64,000 nucleotides of DNA from Emergomyces orientalis (Eukaryota; Ascomycota; Eurotiomycetes; Onygenales; Ajellomycetaceae), in NCBI GenBank assembly GCA_002110485.1, contig MOWL01000045.1, positions 1,426,001 to 1,490,000 on the forward strand, given 5' to 3'. The notes beneath the pieces were generated by a model that saw only the letters and a list, made by a program, of their open reading frames with translations, was not told the origin of the DNA and did not search any database. Shown piece by piece: positions 23,906-33,843 of the stretch. A program made the position numbers and the translations under genes. The stretch's first letter is position 1. Every line of letters starts with the position of its first letter.

Positions 23906-25423
23906 ATGGCTGACCCGTTGTACGAACTCCTTGTGCCGTACTTTGATTCCACGGACGTTTCCTCGCACCCGCCACCCCCTACCTCAGATTCTGTGTCGTC
24001 CAAGTACCTTAATCGCTTGTCGACACTTACACTGTCCTCACTGACGACGACGGAACCCCAGTCTCTTTTGCAATCCTCTCACTCCGTCCTCGTTTCGCTA
24101 CAAGCTCTCTCCAATCGCTCTCACAAATCATTTGTCACCGCGGCAGATAACCTTTCCTCTCTTCGTTTTTCGATACCACAGATAGCTGCGGAAACACGGC
24201 GACTTCAAAATGGGATTCCAAAACTGGATGAGGAGGCCGTACGTTTCTCCTCCGTCTACAACAAAAGCGTGGAGAACCCCATGTTGGATGGCAGGAAGAA
24301 GGCCATGCAACTGCTGAGGAATGTGGACCGACTCTCCGATATTTTAGAGCTGCCCACTCTACTTTCTACGGCAGTGTCTTCCTCATCCGCTAATGCTGGG
24401 GCCACTGGAGGTTCGAACACGAATAACTCTTCTGCCTTGGACCTGTTTGCGCATATAAAACGATTACAGACTCTTTACCCCGATTCCCCGCTGGTTAAGG
24501 ACATTGCTCGACAGGCGGAGGAGGCGATGAAGGACATGACCAGCAATCTTATTGCTGGGCTTCGAGTTCAAAATATAAGACTTGCTGCAGCTATGAGAAC
24601 TGTGGGTTGGCTTCGGCGTGTCGCTCCAGAGTTAGAGGGTCCTAATCACGAAGGAATCCCTGCTATGAATCGAGAGGGAGCATTTGGAGCATTGTTTTTA
24701 GTTTGTCGGTTGGCAAATCTAATATCTATGCTCGAAGCCCTTGATCCCTTGAGAGAACTTGCAGACCAAGAAACAAAGAAGAGGTTACAAAGCAATGGGG
24801 AAAAAAACAGCTCATCTGCTAACAGCAATGCTTGGCCAGGGGGCCAGCAAACCGAACGGTTTTTGAAAAGATACATTGAAATCTACCGAGAGCAAAGCTT
24901 TGCAATAGTTGCCTTGTACAAAAATATATTCGCACCTGCACCATCCGAATCTGCTTTGGCCTCTGCAAGCGTGCCCGGTTCAGATGTGCGCGACTTAAGC
25001 CTACAGAGTAAACCGACACCAAAATCGCAGCAATCTCAGAAGGACCCTTTACCACGTTTACCTCCCGCACTGGCGACTTTCCCCATGCATCTAGCGCAAC
25101 TCTTGACAGAAACGCTGAAGGCATATCTTCCAAATGTCAAAGACAAAAGTTCACGAGAAAGCCTGCTCACTCAGGTACTGTACTGTGCTAGCAGCTTGGG
25201 CCGGTTGGGGGGGAATTTTAGTATGATCTTATCATTCCTAGATGAAGAGCAGGATGAAGAAGGGGATGCAGAGGATGATGTATCCGAGGACAACATAGTT
25301 CCTGAGTGGGAAGAAGTTATGAAGAAGCACCGTGTACTGTCAGAACGGTTGGATCAACTAACAGCTGGTGGGACTGATAGCGGGCCAAAGACAATCTCTC
25401 GGGTGCAATCGCCTTTAACCTAA
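23906..25423 (+). CDS. cog8: Conserved oligomeric Golgi complex subunit 8 (Dor1 family)
   Basis: A single-exon frame of 505 residues from ATG 23906. The frame is open further upstream, but only through GTG, and MADPLYELLVPYF is the family's normal N-terminus. Residues 30-110 show the serine/leucine-rich helical region (YLNRLSTLTLSSLTTTEPQ), followed by RRLQNGIPKLDEEA, a Dor1 core (DRLSDILELPTLLSTAV, LRVQNIRLAAAMRTVGWLRRV) and FLKRYIEIYREQSFAIVALYKNIFAP. COG8 is part of the eight-subunit COG tethering complex, which retrieves vesicles within the Golgi; it bridges the two lobes of the complex. The C-terminus is very acidic (about 445-470). Length is typical for fungal orthologues. Coiled-coil or helical rods are expected; no transmembrane segment is seen. 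Confidence 0.85.
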   Translation: MADPLYELLVPYFDSTDVSSHPPPPTSDSVSSKYLNRLSTLTLSSLTTTEPQSLLQSSHSVLVSLQALSNRSHKSFVTAADNLSSLRFSIPQIAAETRRLQNGIPKLDEEAVRFSSVYNKSVENPMLDGRKKAMQLLRNVDRLSDILELPTLLSTAVSSSSANAGATGGSNTNNSSALDLFAHIKRLQTLYPDSPLVKDIARQAEEAMKDMTSNLIAGLRVQNIRLAAAMRTVGWLRRVAPELEGPNHEGIPAMNREGAFGALFLVCRLANLISMLEALDPLRELADQETKKRLQSNGEKNSSSANSNAWPGGQQTERFLKRYIEIYREQSFAIVALYKNIFAPAPSESALASASVPGSDVRDLSLQSKPTPKSQQSQKDPLPRLPPALATFPMHLAQLLTETLKAYLPNVKDKSSRESLLTQVLYCASSLGRLGGNFSMILSFLDEEQDEEGDAEDDVSEDNIVPEWEEVMKKHRVLSERLDQLTAGGTDSGPKTISRVQSPLT

Positions 25424-26031
25424 GTTATGAAAGAAAATGCTGCAATGTTAACACCAAAACTGAACATCAATACACGCAGTATTTCAGCGCAACCACAGTT
25501 TGAACTCTATAGAACCAAACAACATAAACTAGCCGTAGTTTGTTCCCCTCAATATAATAGGCCTGATTATGGACCTAGGTACCTAGGTAGGTAATCAATT
25601 GCGGCAAAATGGAATCATTCCTGTTACAGTTTAGTGTTGCTGCTGGGGGAATGCTTTGTCATCCGGGGTCGCTGTCCCCGTTGGTTGATTGATCGATCCC
25701 GTTGTCAATGATTGTGTTTCTCCTCCTGCTGGGGTTTTCCTTCTTTTCTTTTCTTTCTTTTCTCTCTCTTTGTTCTCGTGAACCATCGGTTTTCCTGTCT
25801 CTGGATGTCGATTAAATGTAGATCCTCTGCCCTCCTCCAACCCCCTCCCGCCCTGCAGTTCGCTCGAACAGCCCTCTTATCTCCATCCTTGCGCTTCTTC
25901 CAGCACCTTCGTGTGGACCTGTCCAGGCCTGCTTTTCTGACTGACCTTATTTCGTTGCACAAACCTCTATGCAGCCTTGTATATTACTTGACCCGTCCCA
26001 TTACTGTCCATCTTGTTTTGGATACCAACCA
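25424..26031. other. Intergenic COG8-EAF1; palindrome with ACCTAGGT core
   Basis: It contains the COG8 3' end and the EAF1 leader, the latter T/C-rich around 25735-25770. A perfect 16-bp palindrome, two joined ACCTAGGT units, sits at 25573-25588. No gene is seen. Confidence 0.55.
25573..25588. repeat. Perfect 16-bp palindrome, ACCTAGGT twice
   Basis: Two adjacent copies of the self-complementary octamer ACCTAGGT. The same core forms the centre of the 20-bp palindrome at 691-710. Confidence 0.8.
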
Positions 26032-27402
26032 ATGGCCACTGTAGCAGCTTCTGCTACCTCCCCACCAAACGGTGGCTTGATCGACCCCACCAAGCAAGCA
26101 GAATATCCCATTCTCCTAGGTGACAAACTGGCTGGGAGAGGACAATCTAGCAAAGATCGATTTATTGGTATTACATATAACCATAAGAGCAAGTCAGCTT
26201 CTCGACATCAAAAGGCGATAATTACTGCGACAGACTCCTCACAGCATCTCTACAAGCTCACAATCCAAGACAAACCCCACAGTGCAGAGCAGCAGACAAA
26301 TCTTATTCACACATACCATGGCAGCGTTGATCCTACGTCCCTAGTGTCCGAATCAGAGACCAGCAACTTGGTCCTGGTGTTTGATCCTGAGCGAAAAGCG
26401 TTTGTTCTCGAACCCGTGTCGACCAGATTGAATTTCAACCTTCGATCCGCGCCAGGGAAATCAACCCAACAAGTTACAGAACAATACCCGCAGCTTAACA
26501 TTCTCTCCGGGGAAGCTCAAGCATCTTATTATGACCAATTGCAGGAAGGACCTGGTGAGGACGATGCCCAAGGCGCTGCGGATGAGAGCAACCCTTACGA
26601 TTTTCGACACTTTCTTCCAAAACCTAAAATTGAAGGCGAAGGATCTGAAATTACTACCCCTGATACACATCAAACTCGCCCAAATCATACAAATTCACAT
26701 TTAGCACCACCACCAGTTTCCAGCATGAAATCCAGGCCGAAGCCTGCAGCTAAAGCTAAAGCTAAACCTCAAACAAACCCGCTTCGACAGCAGAAACGAC
26801 AACCGAAAGCGACAGCTGCGGACAAAGGATCAACGAAGCCTAAACCTAAATCTGCCCCCCGCGTTGAAGAAGTGGACCTCGGCCTCGATTCGTCCTCCTC
26901 AGACAGAGAAGAATCGACTAAACACAGAGCGGGTGAAAGTAACCCATCACAAGCGGCGGCATCTCCTGGAGCAAATATAATTGTTGACGGCGATCTGATT
27001 ATCGACATGGGTTCTCCGCCCCCTGTCCGTCCAGCTTTTAAAATTAACCCTCGACATTTCTCATCGAATAATACTTCTGCCAATGAAGCAGACTACGATA
27101 GTGATGACGAGGGAGAGATGGAAGACTTGAGATTACCATCTCCTGTCGGCACTGAAACCCAAACTCACGGGGATGACGAGGAGGAGGACGACGAGGAAGA
27201 GGAGGAAGGAGAAAGAGAGGGAAAACAAGTGGGGCACGATGAACTCATAGACGATGATGATTTGGCCGCTGAAATGGAAGCGGCTTTTGAGGAGAGTGCA
27301 AGAGAAGAGGAGCAGCAGAGGGTTCAGAGGCTTTTGCAACAACAGCAGATGCAACAACACGTTGTGAGCGACGACGAAAGCGAAGTAAGTGAGGAAGAGT
27401 AA
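26032..27402 (+). CDS. eaf1: EAF1-like RNA polymerase II elongation factor (ELL-associated factor family)
   Basis: The frame encodes 456 residues from ATG 26032; an upstream in-frame ATG at 25969 is less likely because MATVAASATS is the expected start. Residues about 18-140 match the EAF N-terminal domain: EYPILLGDKLAGRG, RFIGITYNHKSKSA, LYKLTIQDKPHS, HTYHGSVDP, and a closing segment with NLVLVFDPERKAFVLEPV and TRLNFNLRSAP. The rest is disordered: a basic Pro/Lys/Ala stretch (about 235-290), a Ser/Asp patch and a strongly acidic tail ending DDESEVSEEE. In fission yeast the ELL-EAF complex stimulates Pol II elongation in the nucleus. The stop codon lies inside a consensus donor (GAGTAAGT); a short terminal intron (27399-27451) would change the end to EED-I-stop. 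It sits in tandem 743 bases before the P-TEFb cyclin gene. Confidence 0.85.
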   Translation: MATVAASATSPPNGGLIDPTKQAEYPILLGDKLAGRGQSSKDRFIGITYNHKSKSASRHQKAIITATDSSQHLYKLTIQDKPHSAEQQTNLIHTYHGSVDPTSLVSESETSNLVLVFDPERKAFVLEPVSTRLNFNLRSAPGKSTQQVTEQYPQLNILSGEAQASYYDQLQEGPGEDDAQGAADESNPYDFRHFLPKPKIEGEGSEITTPDTHQTRPNHTNSHLAPPPVSSMKSRPKPAAKAKAKPQTNPLRQQKRQPKATAADKGSTKPKPKSAPRVEEVDLGLDSSSSDREESTKHRAGESNPSQAAASPGANIIVDGDLIIDMGSPPPVRPAFKINPRHFSSNNTSANEADYDSDDEGEMEDLRLPSPVGTETQTHGDDEEEDDEEEEEGEREGKQVGHDELIDDDDLAAEMEAAFEESAREEEQQRVQRLLQQQQMQQHVVSDDESEVSEEE

Positions 27403-28145
27403 GTACAATACGATATACACTTATAAGAATTATCATCCTCTTTCTTAACAGCATTTGATACTATCTTGGCGTTTATTTCTTTTTGCTTTCTTTCTTCCTT
27501 TTTGGAAAAACCAGGTAAGGTTGTTATTTGATATGGTCGACCGTTATTTCCTGTTTCTATATATGATTGTATGATACCAAAAACACAGTACTATTCAACG
27601 ATTTAAAATTGATAGAGCGGCCATTTATATAATAATATGTTTTATCTTTTTCCTCCTCTCATCTGGCTGGGCCTCTATGCCTTCAAGTGCCACTGCCATG
27701 CATCTATTTTGTCTGGCTTCGGTCACCGCAACTTTGCTCATGCGTCATGGAAGGGGCGGAACAACAATGATCCAGCACGTGTTTATTCAATTCAGTTTTG
27801 AGCTTCAAAAGTCCCAAACCTCGCGTCTTGACTGGCCTCATCACGCCTGACACTGCCCACAGAGCAATATATCGCCGTCAAATCGAAAAATACACCATCC
27901 GGCTGAGTATTGCTGTTTTTCGGAACCCTCACCCATGACTCTTTGGTTCATGGCCTCGCAGGGGGACTCGCGGTGATTGACAGTGAATGACATCAGATCG
28001 CTCTACCCCCTGACAACACGAGCTGTTGATCAGTGAGCTGTTCTTATCTTATGTGATATTAACTGCTATACTGCGATATCCTTGCACTTCGTTCCAGTTG
28101 AGCTCTTGTTTTGTTGTTCTTCCTGATCAATCACTTTGATCAAAC
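27403..28145. other. Intergenic EAF1-Pch1
   Basis: It contains the EAF1 3' end, AT-rich to about 27640, and the Pch1 promoter and leader. A GATCAATCACTTTGATCA imperfect dyad lies near 28124-28141, just before the start codon. No gene is seen. Confidence 0.5.
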
Positions 28146-30218
28146 ATGCCAGCTACATCGTCCTCGGTGCGCGAATCCGCAATCCCAGTCGCCTCGCCCT
28201 CCAACCGTGTCCTCGTCGCGGCTCAGTCGCAATGGATATTCACGGACGCGGAGCTTTATCGGACGCCATCTATCCTCGATGGGATGACTATCGAAGCTGA
28301 GCACACGAGCCGTAGCAAAGGGGTTAACTTCATCACCCAGGTCGGAATCCTCTTGAAGCTTCCGCAGCTCACGCTATGCACCGCGAGTGTTTATCTCCAC
28401 CGTTTCTTCATGCGATACAGTATGAAGGACCTTCCTCAGCGCCCAGGAATGCATCCCTACTCGATAGCTGCTACTGCCCTATTCCTCGCTACCAAAGTCG
28501 AGGAGAACTGCCGCAAGATGAAAGAGCTAATCGTAGCCTGTTGTCGCATCGCGCAGAAGAAACCAAGCATGGTGGTGGATGAGCAGTCAAAGGAATTTTG
28601 GAGATGGCGCGATACTATTTTACACAATGAAGACTTGCTGCTCGAAGCCTTGTGTTTCGATCTCCAGCTTGAGCAACCCTACCGCCTGCTCTACAACTTT
28701 CTTTGCTACTTCAAGGTGCAGGAGAATAAACGGCTTAGAAATTCGGCCTGGGCTTTCCTTAACGATTCTACATATACGGTACTCTGTGTTCAATTCCCCG
28801 CACGCACGATAGCCGCGGCCGCACTCTATGCGGCAGCAAGACACTGTGAAGTTGCCTTCGAAGACGACTCCTTAAATAGGCCTTGGTGGGAACAACTGGG
28901 CGTTGATCTCAATGAGATGAGGCGGGCGTGTAATCGCATAGCAGATATTTACGAGTTTATTTCGGTTCCTGTGCCTGGGCAGCAATATGTGCACCTCTCG
29001 ACCCGCGACGACGAACCGACTGACAAGACAAGAACGTTCCACCACCCAAATAGCGAAAGCAGTCTGGACGTTAGCGTCGACAACAGCATGTCTCCTGGTG
29101 AGATTAATGGACGCAAACGCGAAAGAGATAGCCATTCCGGCTCATTTAGCCAACACCCAATAAGCATTCCCCCAAATGGTGCAGCATCGGGGAATCAGGA
29201 GCCTCAACCCTCCCCGAAGCGCCAGCGTCGTGAAGGGAGCGAAGCTGATACTGGATCACCCTCATTTAACCAACCGCATCCATCGTCATCGCAGCACTCG
29301 TTCATTCAAGCAGCTTCAAACCTTAACCTCGCCTCCAACCCATCTTCGCAAACCGCCATCAGTAATCCATCCAGCCAGGGACGACTAGAGATGAACGGGC
29401 ATGGACACCCTAGGAATGCATCACCTCCCAAAAGCCGAATCCCACAATCGGCACGCGTTCCTCTAAACCAGCCACGACAGGAACATCCACTTCCCCCACC
29501 GCCTCCAATTACCGTCCCTCCTCTTCCTCATCAACACCCCCAAGCCTCTCGCCGTGGAAGTTATGGCAACAATCCACAACCGCCAAATAGACCACCACCC
29601 CCAAGAGGGCCCCCATCATCGACGGGGCCATCAGTGCTTCACCCGCCACCGCCACCGCCGGCATCCAATCCCCCTAACGTTGATGAATTACAGCAACGTA
29701 TTGATGCAATTATCCAGCAAGGCATGCCACCGGAAAATGACCGGTCCCACGAACCCAGAGGGAATCATTATTATCGTCCATCATCAAGGGAAAGGGATAG
29801 GGATAGGGATAGGTATAGGGAGAGAGATATAGACAGGAACCGGGATCGCGAAAGAGATAGGTATAGGGACAAAGATAGGGTTAGAGACAGAGGCAGAGAA
29901 ACAGGACGCGATCATGACCGCGACCACGAGCGCGACTATCATAACCGTTCAAGGAGACCCTCGTCAGAGACATCAGGTTCCGTAGCCATGTCCACATCTC
30001 TCTCTGTGCCCTCTTTATCTGGAACACTATCACATCCACATCTGCCACCACCATCGCTGATTCCTCCAGTTCCCTCTTCTGATACGCGCCATGATCTAGA
30101 GCAGGATCAACAGGGAAAGCGAGATGTGGTAGAAACGAATACCACTGCGTCGCAGGAGAATGATATCAAAAATAACGAGCCTGATGATGGCGGTGGGAGC
30201 GAGGAAGGGGAGGTTTAA
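28146..30218 (+). CDS. pch1: P-TEFb-type cyclin (Pch1 / cyclin T-K family)
   Basis: Intronless, 690 residues. Two cyclin folds fill residues about 25-280: QWIFTDAELYRTPSILDG, GVNFITQVGILLKLPQLTL, HRFFMRYSM, ATALFLATKVEENCRKMKE, then LLEALCFDLQLEQPYRLL and AAALYAAARHCEVAF. This is the pattern of cyclins that activate Cdk9-type kinases, which phosphorylate the Pol II C-terminal domain and Spt5. Residues 290-530 are Ser/Pro/Gln-rich with polyproline runs. From about residue 545 to 605 there is an Arg-Asp/Arg-Glu alternating tract (RERDRDRDRYRERD and onwards), encoded partly by GGGATA repeats and resembling the RD-type regions of nuclear RNA-processing proteins. The C-terminus is acidic. Orthology to S. 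pombe Pch1 is by family pattern. The gene directly follows EAF1, another elongation factor. Confidence 0.86.
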   Translation: MPATSSSVRESAIPVASPSNRVLVAAQSQWIFTDAELYRTPSILDGMTIEAEHTSRSKGVNFITQVGILLKLPQLTLCTASVYLHRFFMRYSMKDLPQRPGMHPYSIAATALFLATKVEENCRKMKELIVACCRIAQKKPSMVVDEQSKEFWRWRDTILHNEDLLLEALCFDLQLEQPYRLLYNFLCYFKVQENKRLRNSAWAFLNDSTYTVLCVQFPARTIAAAALYAAARHCEVAFEDDSLNRPWWEQLGVDLNEMRRACNRIADIYEFISVPVPGQQYVHLSTRDDEPTDKTRTFHHPNSESSLDVSVDNSMSPGEINGRKRERDSHSGSFSQHPISIPPNGAASGNQEPQPSPKRQRREGSEADTGSPSFNQPHPSSSQHSFIQAASNLNLASNPSSQTAISNPSSQGRLEMNGHGHPRNASPPKSRIPQSARVPLNQPRQEHPLPPPPPITVPPLPHQHPQASRRGSYGNNPQPPNRPPPPRGPPSSTGPSVLHPPPPPPASNPPNVDELQQRIDAIIQQGMPPENDRSHEPRGNHYYRPSSRERDRDRDRYRERDIDRNRDRERDRYRDKDRVRDRGRETGRDHDRDHERDYHNRSRRPSSETSGSVAMSTSLSVPSLSGTLSHPHLPPPSLIPPVPSSDTRHDLEQDQQGKRDVVETNTTASQENDIKNNEPDDGGGSEEGEV

Positions 30219-31839
30219 AAGAGCAGACATTCTTCCGGTCACACCCATACCCCCAAGGAATGACAAATGGTTAGCAAAAGGGATGACTCTATTGACAATC
30301 GGGCATTCACACATTCCACGGTACCAACTATAAGGTTGACTTGACGATACAATGCCCGATAAAGAAACGTCGCCGCTATTTAGGTGCTCTCATCATCGTC
30401 AATTACTGGGGGCTCAACTGTAAACAGTCACCCCTGCTTCGTATAACTTTATAACGGTATAAACCGAAACTGAAGCCTACTGTGTTTTCGAAACCCGATA
30501 TCATTCCCTTAGGGAACCCTTATATTTTGTTGAATAGGGATTCTGCCATATAGGAGGTATTTGCCTTCAGTACTTATATCTCTACTACAGGATGATAGGA
30601 ACGGACCCGGGACCAAAAAGGAAAAACGGAAAGAAGAAGCCTCGGAAAGTAGAGGAGCAAAATCGGTTTTTGGGGGGTAAGGATTATATAAATGATGAGG
30701 GGCGTTAAAAAAAAAAGTCCTATCTTAGGCACGCTATGTATTTAGCTAGGATACAGAATGTGCGTGGTTATTTAGACCAAATGAGATAGCCTGATCGATA
30801 TTCTCTTACTGTGAATTCTGCTTTACTCTAGTAGATGTGATGAATTGCAGAACATTGGGAGAAGAAGAAACTCTCTCGCGAGTAAGAGACTTATTGTAAA
30901 ATAAAATTAAAAAAAACCCAGAATCCAATGAATAGGTTTCTATAAATAGAGAGGAACCCGAACCGAATCCGGAAATCTATCGGGTTGCGTCAGGAACTTT
31001 CATATATTCCGTGGGATCTTCTATTAATCCAATCAGGTTTTGTTTATTGATAAATAAGGTTGAAGTGAGAGAGTATTAAAAGTTAGATGGACAGGGTAGG
31101 GGACATATGTTAGGGAAATCTGTCCGACATGCAACCAGCCAGAAAACCTAAAATATAGTTAACGAAAGAGATGAAAGCCCAAAAGCGACACCAAGAGGTG
31201 AGAGGAGAATGGTTGGAAAGCATTATTTTGGGTTTTGTTTCGGAATAGTTTCCAGGAATGAGTGAAGAACGACCACTTTTGCTTTTTCCTTTTACCCTTT
31301 TTTCCTTTTTACGTTGCGCCGTGCAAAACATGGTACAGAAGGATTCAACAATGGTAAAAATGCAGGTAATACATCAGGTGAGAAAGTAAGGTCAAAAGGC
31401 ACAATCGATAAACGATAAAAAAGAGAAATGGTAATAACAATGGTCGAGAATATGGAGGGTTGGAGAATAATACACAGAAATAAACCCAGACCCAAAAAAA
31501 AAGGGCCAAGAAGTATGAGAGGGAAAGAGAAGTACAAATAGAAGCAAAAAGATCATCCCATATTGAAAAACAATGCCCACGAACTATGAAACGCCTTCCC
31601 TGTTCGCTTGGAATGTATTAAAAAAAATTTAATCAAGACAACCAGGATCGCTGAATGGCCCCGAATATTAGGGACATGTTAGACAAATTCGAATATTGGA
31701 AAAACAACGAGGTACAACAGGAGTAGAGTATGTATATGTACAAGAAAACATTATTAAATAGGGTATGTAGCGCCCTTTCGGGCAAATATTGTAAGGAGGG
31801 GATATCGTGTTATGTAGAGAGAAAAAGAATGTTCCAAAC
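30219..31839. other. Intergenic between convergent Pch1 and GDS1-like genes
   Basis: The two 3' ends face each other. The first about 300 bases and last about 200 bases are probably 3' UTRs. The middle is A-rich on the + strand with A-runs at 30707-30716 and 31494-31501. No coding frame, RNA gene or repeat family is recognised. Confidence 0.5.
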
Positions 31840-33664
31840 TTAGACGTTCGCAAATATTGCATCGAGTTCGTCGACATCGACGGTTTCTGGGCTGCGTAGG
31901 TCGGTCCACGACTCTAGCCCCATTCCCATTCCCATTTCGGTATCCAAATCCACGACCGGTTTCATCAGGTCGAGCGTGGCGTCTAATGTTAACCCTGATT
32001 TGTCCGGAATGGCAGCAGCAACGGCACCACCGACCATATCAAACGGTGGTTTTATATCTCCTTCCATTGGGCTACCCTCCGCCTCCAGGGCAGAGTTCAC
32101 CTCATCCGCTTCAACTATGGTAATCGATCTTTTAAAACCCGCGACAAACCCAGATGTAGCCCGAGCTATTTTAGTAGCGGAAATTCCACGTCCAATAGTT
32201 GCTGTGACGTCGTTTTCTCCTTTGAGCAACCCAACGGAAATGTCTTCAGTCGCGACCACTTCGGCGTCCATAGTTAAGTCGGCCTCGACCTCAGCATTTG
32301 ACGTGGCGCTGGTAGCTGATGATAATGTGGACAGTTCTGAGGAAACGGACGGTGATGGAGATGCGCCAAACAGCGTAGTAGCTGCAGCATCATCCAGGTG
32401 TTGGTCCGGATTCTGAAGAATATGGGATGCAAAGTAGTCAACATAGTCGCTCTCTTGATTATTAGATTCGTTATGCGACATTGTAGACTCTTCCATTTTC
32501 ACATCACCACTACCCTTCAAGGCCTCTCGTCCATTCGCTGCATGATCCTGAGGCTTCTCATCCTTCTCGAGGTCCTGTCGTCTTCTCGCCGCTACCTCTT
32601 CAGAAGAGGTTCGCTCGCGGACGGAGCTGGCCGTCTGCGTAAACTCCTTCTCATCCCCTTCCAATGGTGGAGAAATCGATCGATGGTTGTACGACAGGCG
32701 ATGGTTGTGGAGATTTGATAGGTTACCCCCTACACCATAATTCCGGGTAGAGGTGTGAGGTCCACCAGGAGCGGAGTGTCCATTTAGCTCAACACCATCT
32801 TCGTCGTCAAACTCTGGCGCTGATAAATCAACTTCCGGACTGGGGCTTAAACGAGCACGTTCACGGGCTAATTCCTCGTCCGCATCGTCAGGATCGATAC
32901 TTGGGTCTGATACGCTAGGGGTTATCCGTTTCGATTCAGTTGTGGGAGTTAGTAGGCCATCAGAAACCTCCGGAAGCGCTTGGTGGGGCGATGTCGTCAA
33001 ATAAAAGAACACTTTGCGCGGATGAACTGGAATTAACTCCTTTGCGACTGGGCAAGGTGAAAGCGCCGTCCAGGGGCGTTTTAAATACAAGCTTAACCGC
33101 GACGACAATAAGGCTGCTGCATTCGCCGAGCTATGATACGAGATAAAACGAAGACGTTAGCGATACTCTTCCTGCAAAACAACTGAAAACGAACGCCTGT
33201 CAGCTAGAAAATACTCACTTTGCAACAGTGTCATTTGTGTTTGAAAGGACAGTAGCGAGTTCCTTGATAAGATGGGGCCTGTTTCCAGTCTTTTCCAGTT
33301 GTTCGATTACAGCAACTACGATATCATCGTTGATGCCATCTGTGTCGATTTTGGTAGCGATGCCTACATCCCCTGGGGATGGTGGTGGCGTGTGCTCAAA
33401 GGTACTGGAACCTCTCTGGCTCTTTTGGCTAGAGCCATCGACTTTGTCTTTCTGTGAGTTTGATTCTTGAGGTTCAGATGAAACTGACAAAGGCGACCGA
33501 GATGCTGAGTCGTGTGACCGCTTGACCTTTTTTGATGGCGGTTGTTGTGTATCTGATGCGGAGGGATTCTTTGTAGTCGGCGAGCGGTGGGAACGCGACG
33601 CAGTGGGTAAATGAATACCTAACGACGGTAGGGAAAGAGACTTGCGGCGGGTGTTATAAGGCAT
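31840..33664 (-). CDS. GDS1-like winged-helix domain protein, 2 exons
   Basis: Exon 1 (33219-33664) and exon 2 (31840-33130) join across an 88-bp GT-AG intron into 578 residues. The start MPYNTRRKSLSLPSLGIHLP is typical of the fungal family. Residues about 110-200, split by the intron, form a winged-helix-like module: DDIVVAVIEQLEKTGNRPHL, IKELATVLSN, then SANAAALLSSRLSLYLKRPW, CPVAKELIPVHPRKVFFYLT. This resembles the N-terminal domain of yeast Gds1, which is linked to nitrogen and mitochondrial-nuclear regulation. The rest is disordered: SPSIDPDDADEELARERARL, several Ser/Thr-Pro sites and an acidic tail. I infer a nuclear regulator; DNA binding is not shown. The family match rests on pattern memory, so the symbol is left empty. 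Confidence 0.75.
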
Positions 33665-33820
33665 TGTTTTAAATGTAAGACAAAACAGAATAAATCATGA
33701 AATCGATGAGAAGAGGATGATGGTGATAAAAAGTCGATGTTTTGTTTCGAACTTGGTGGAAGGGGACAACTGGTGTTGAGCGCAAAAACACCAGGTAACT
33801 GGAGGCACCCAGACAAAGGG

Positions 33821-33843
33821 AAAAAAAAAAAAAAAAAAAAAAA
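33821..33843. repeat. Poly(A) run, 23 bases
   Basis: An uninterrupted A homopolymer about 160 bases upstream of the GDS1-like start codon. On the gene's strand it is a T-run, a common nucleosome-excluding promoter element. Confidence 0.9.

Noticed and set aside
29785..29815. GGGATA repeats resembling telomere sequence
   Set aside because: Inside a coding frame, unit differs from the TTAGGG fungal telomere repeat, and it encodes an RD tract.
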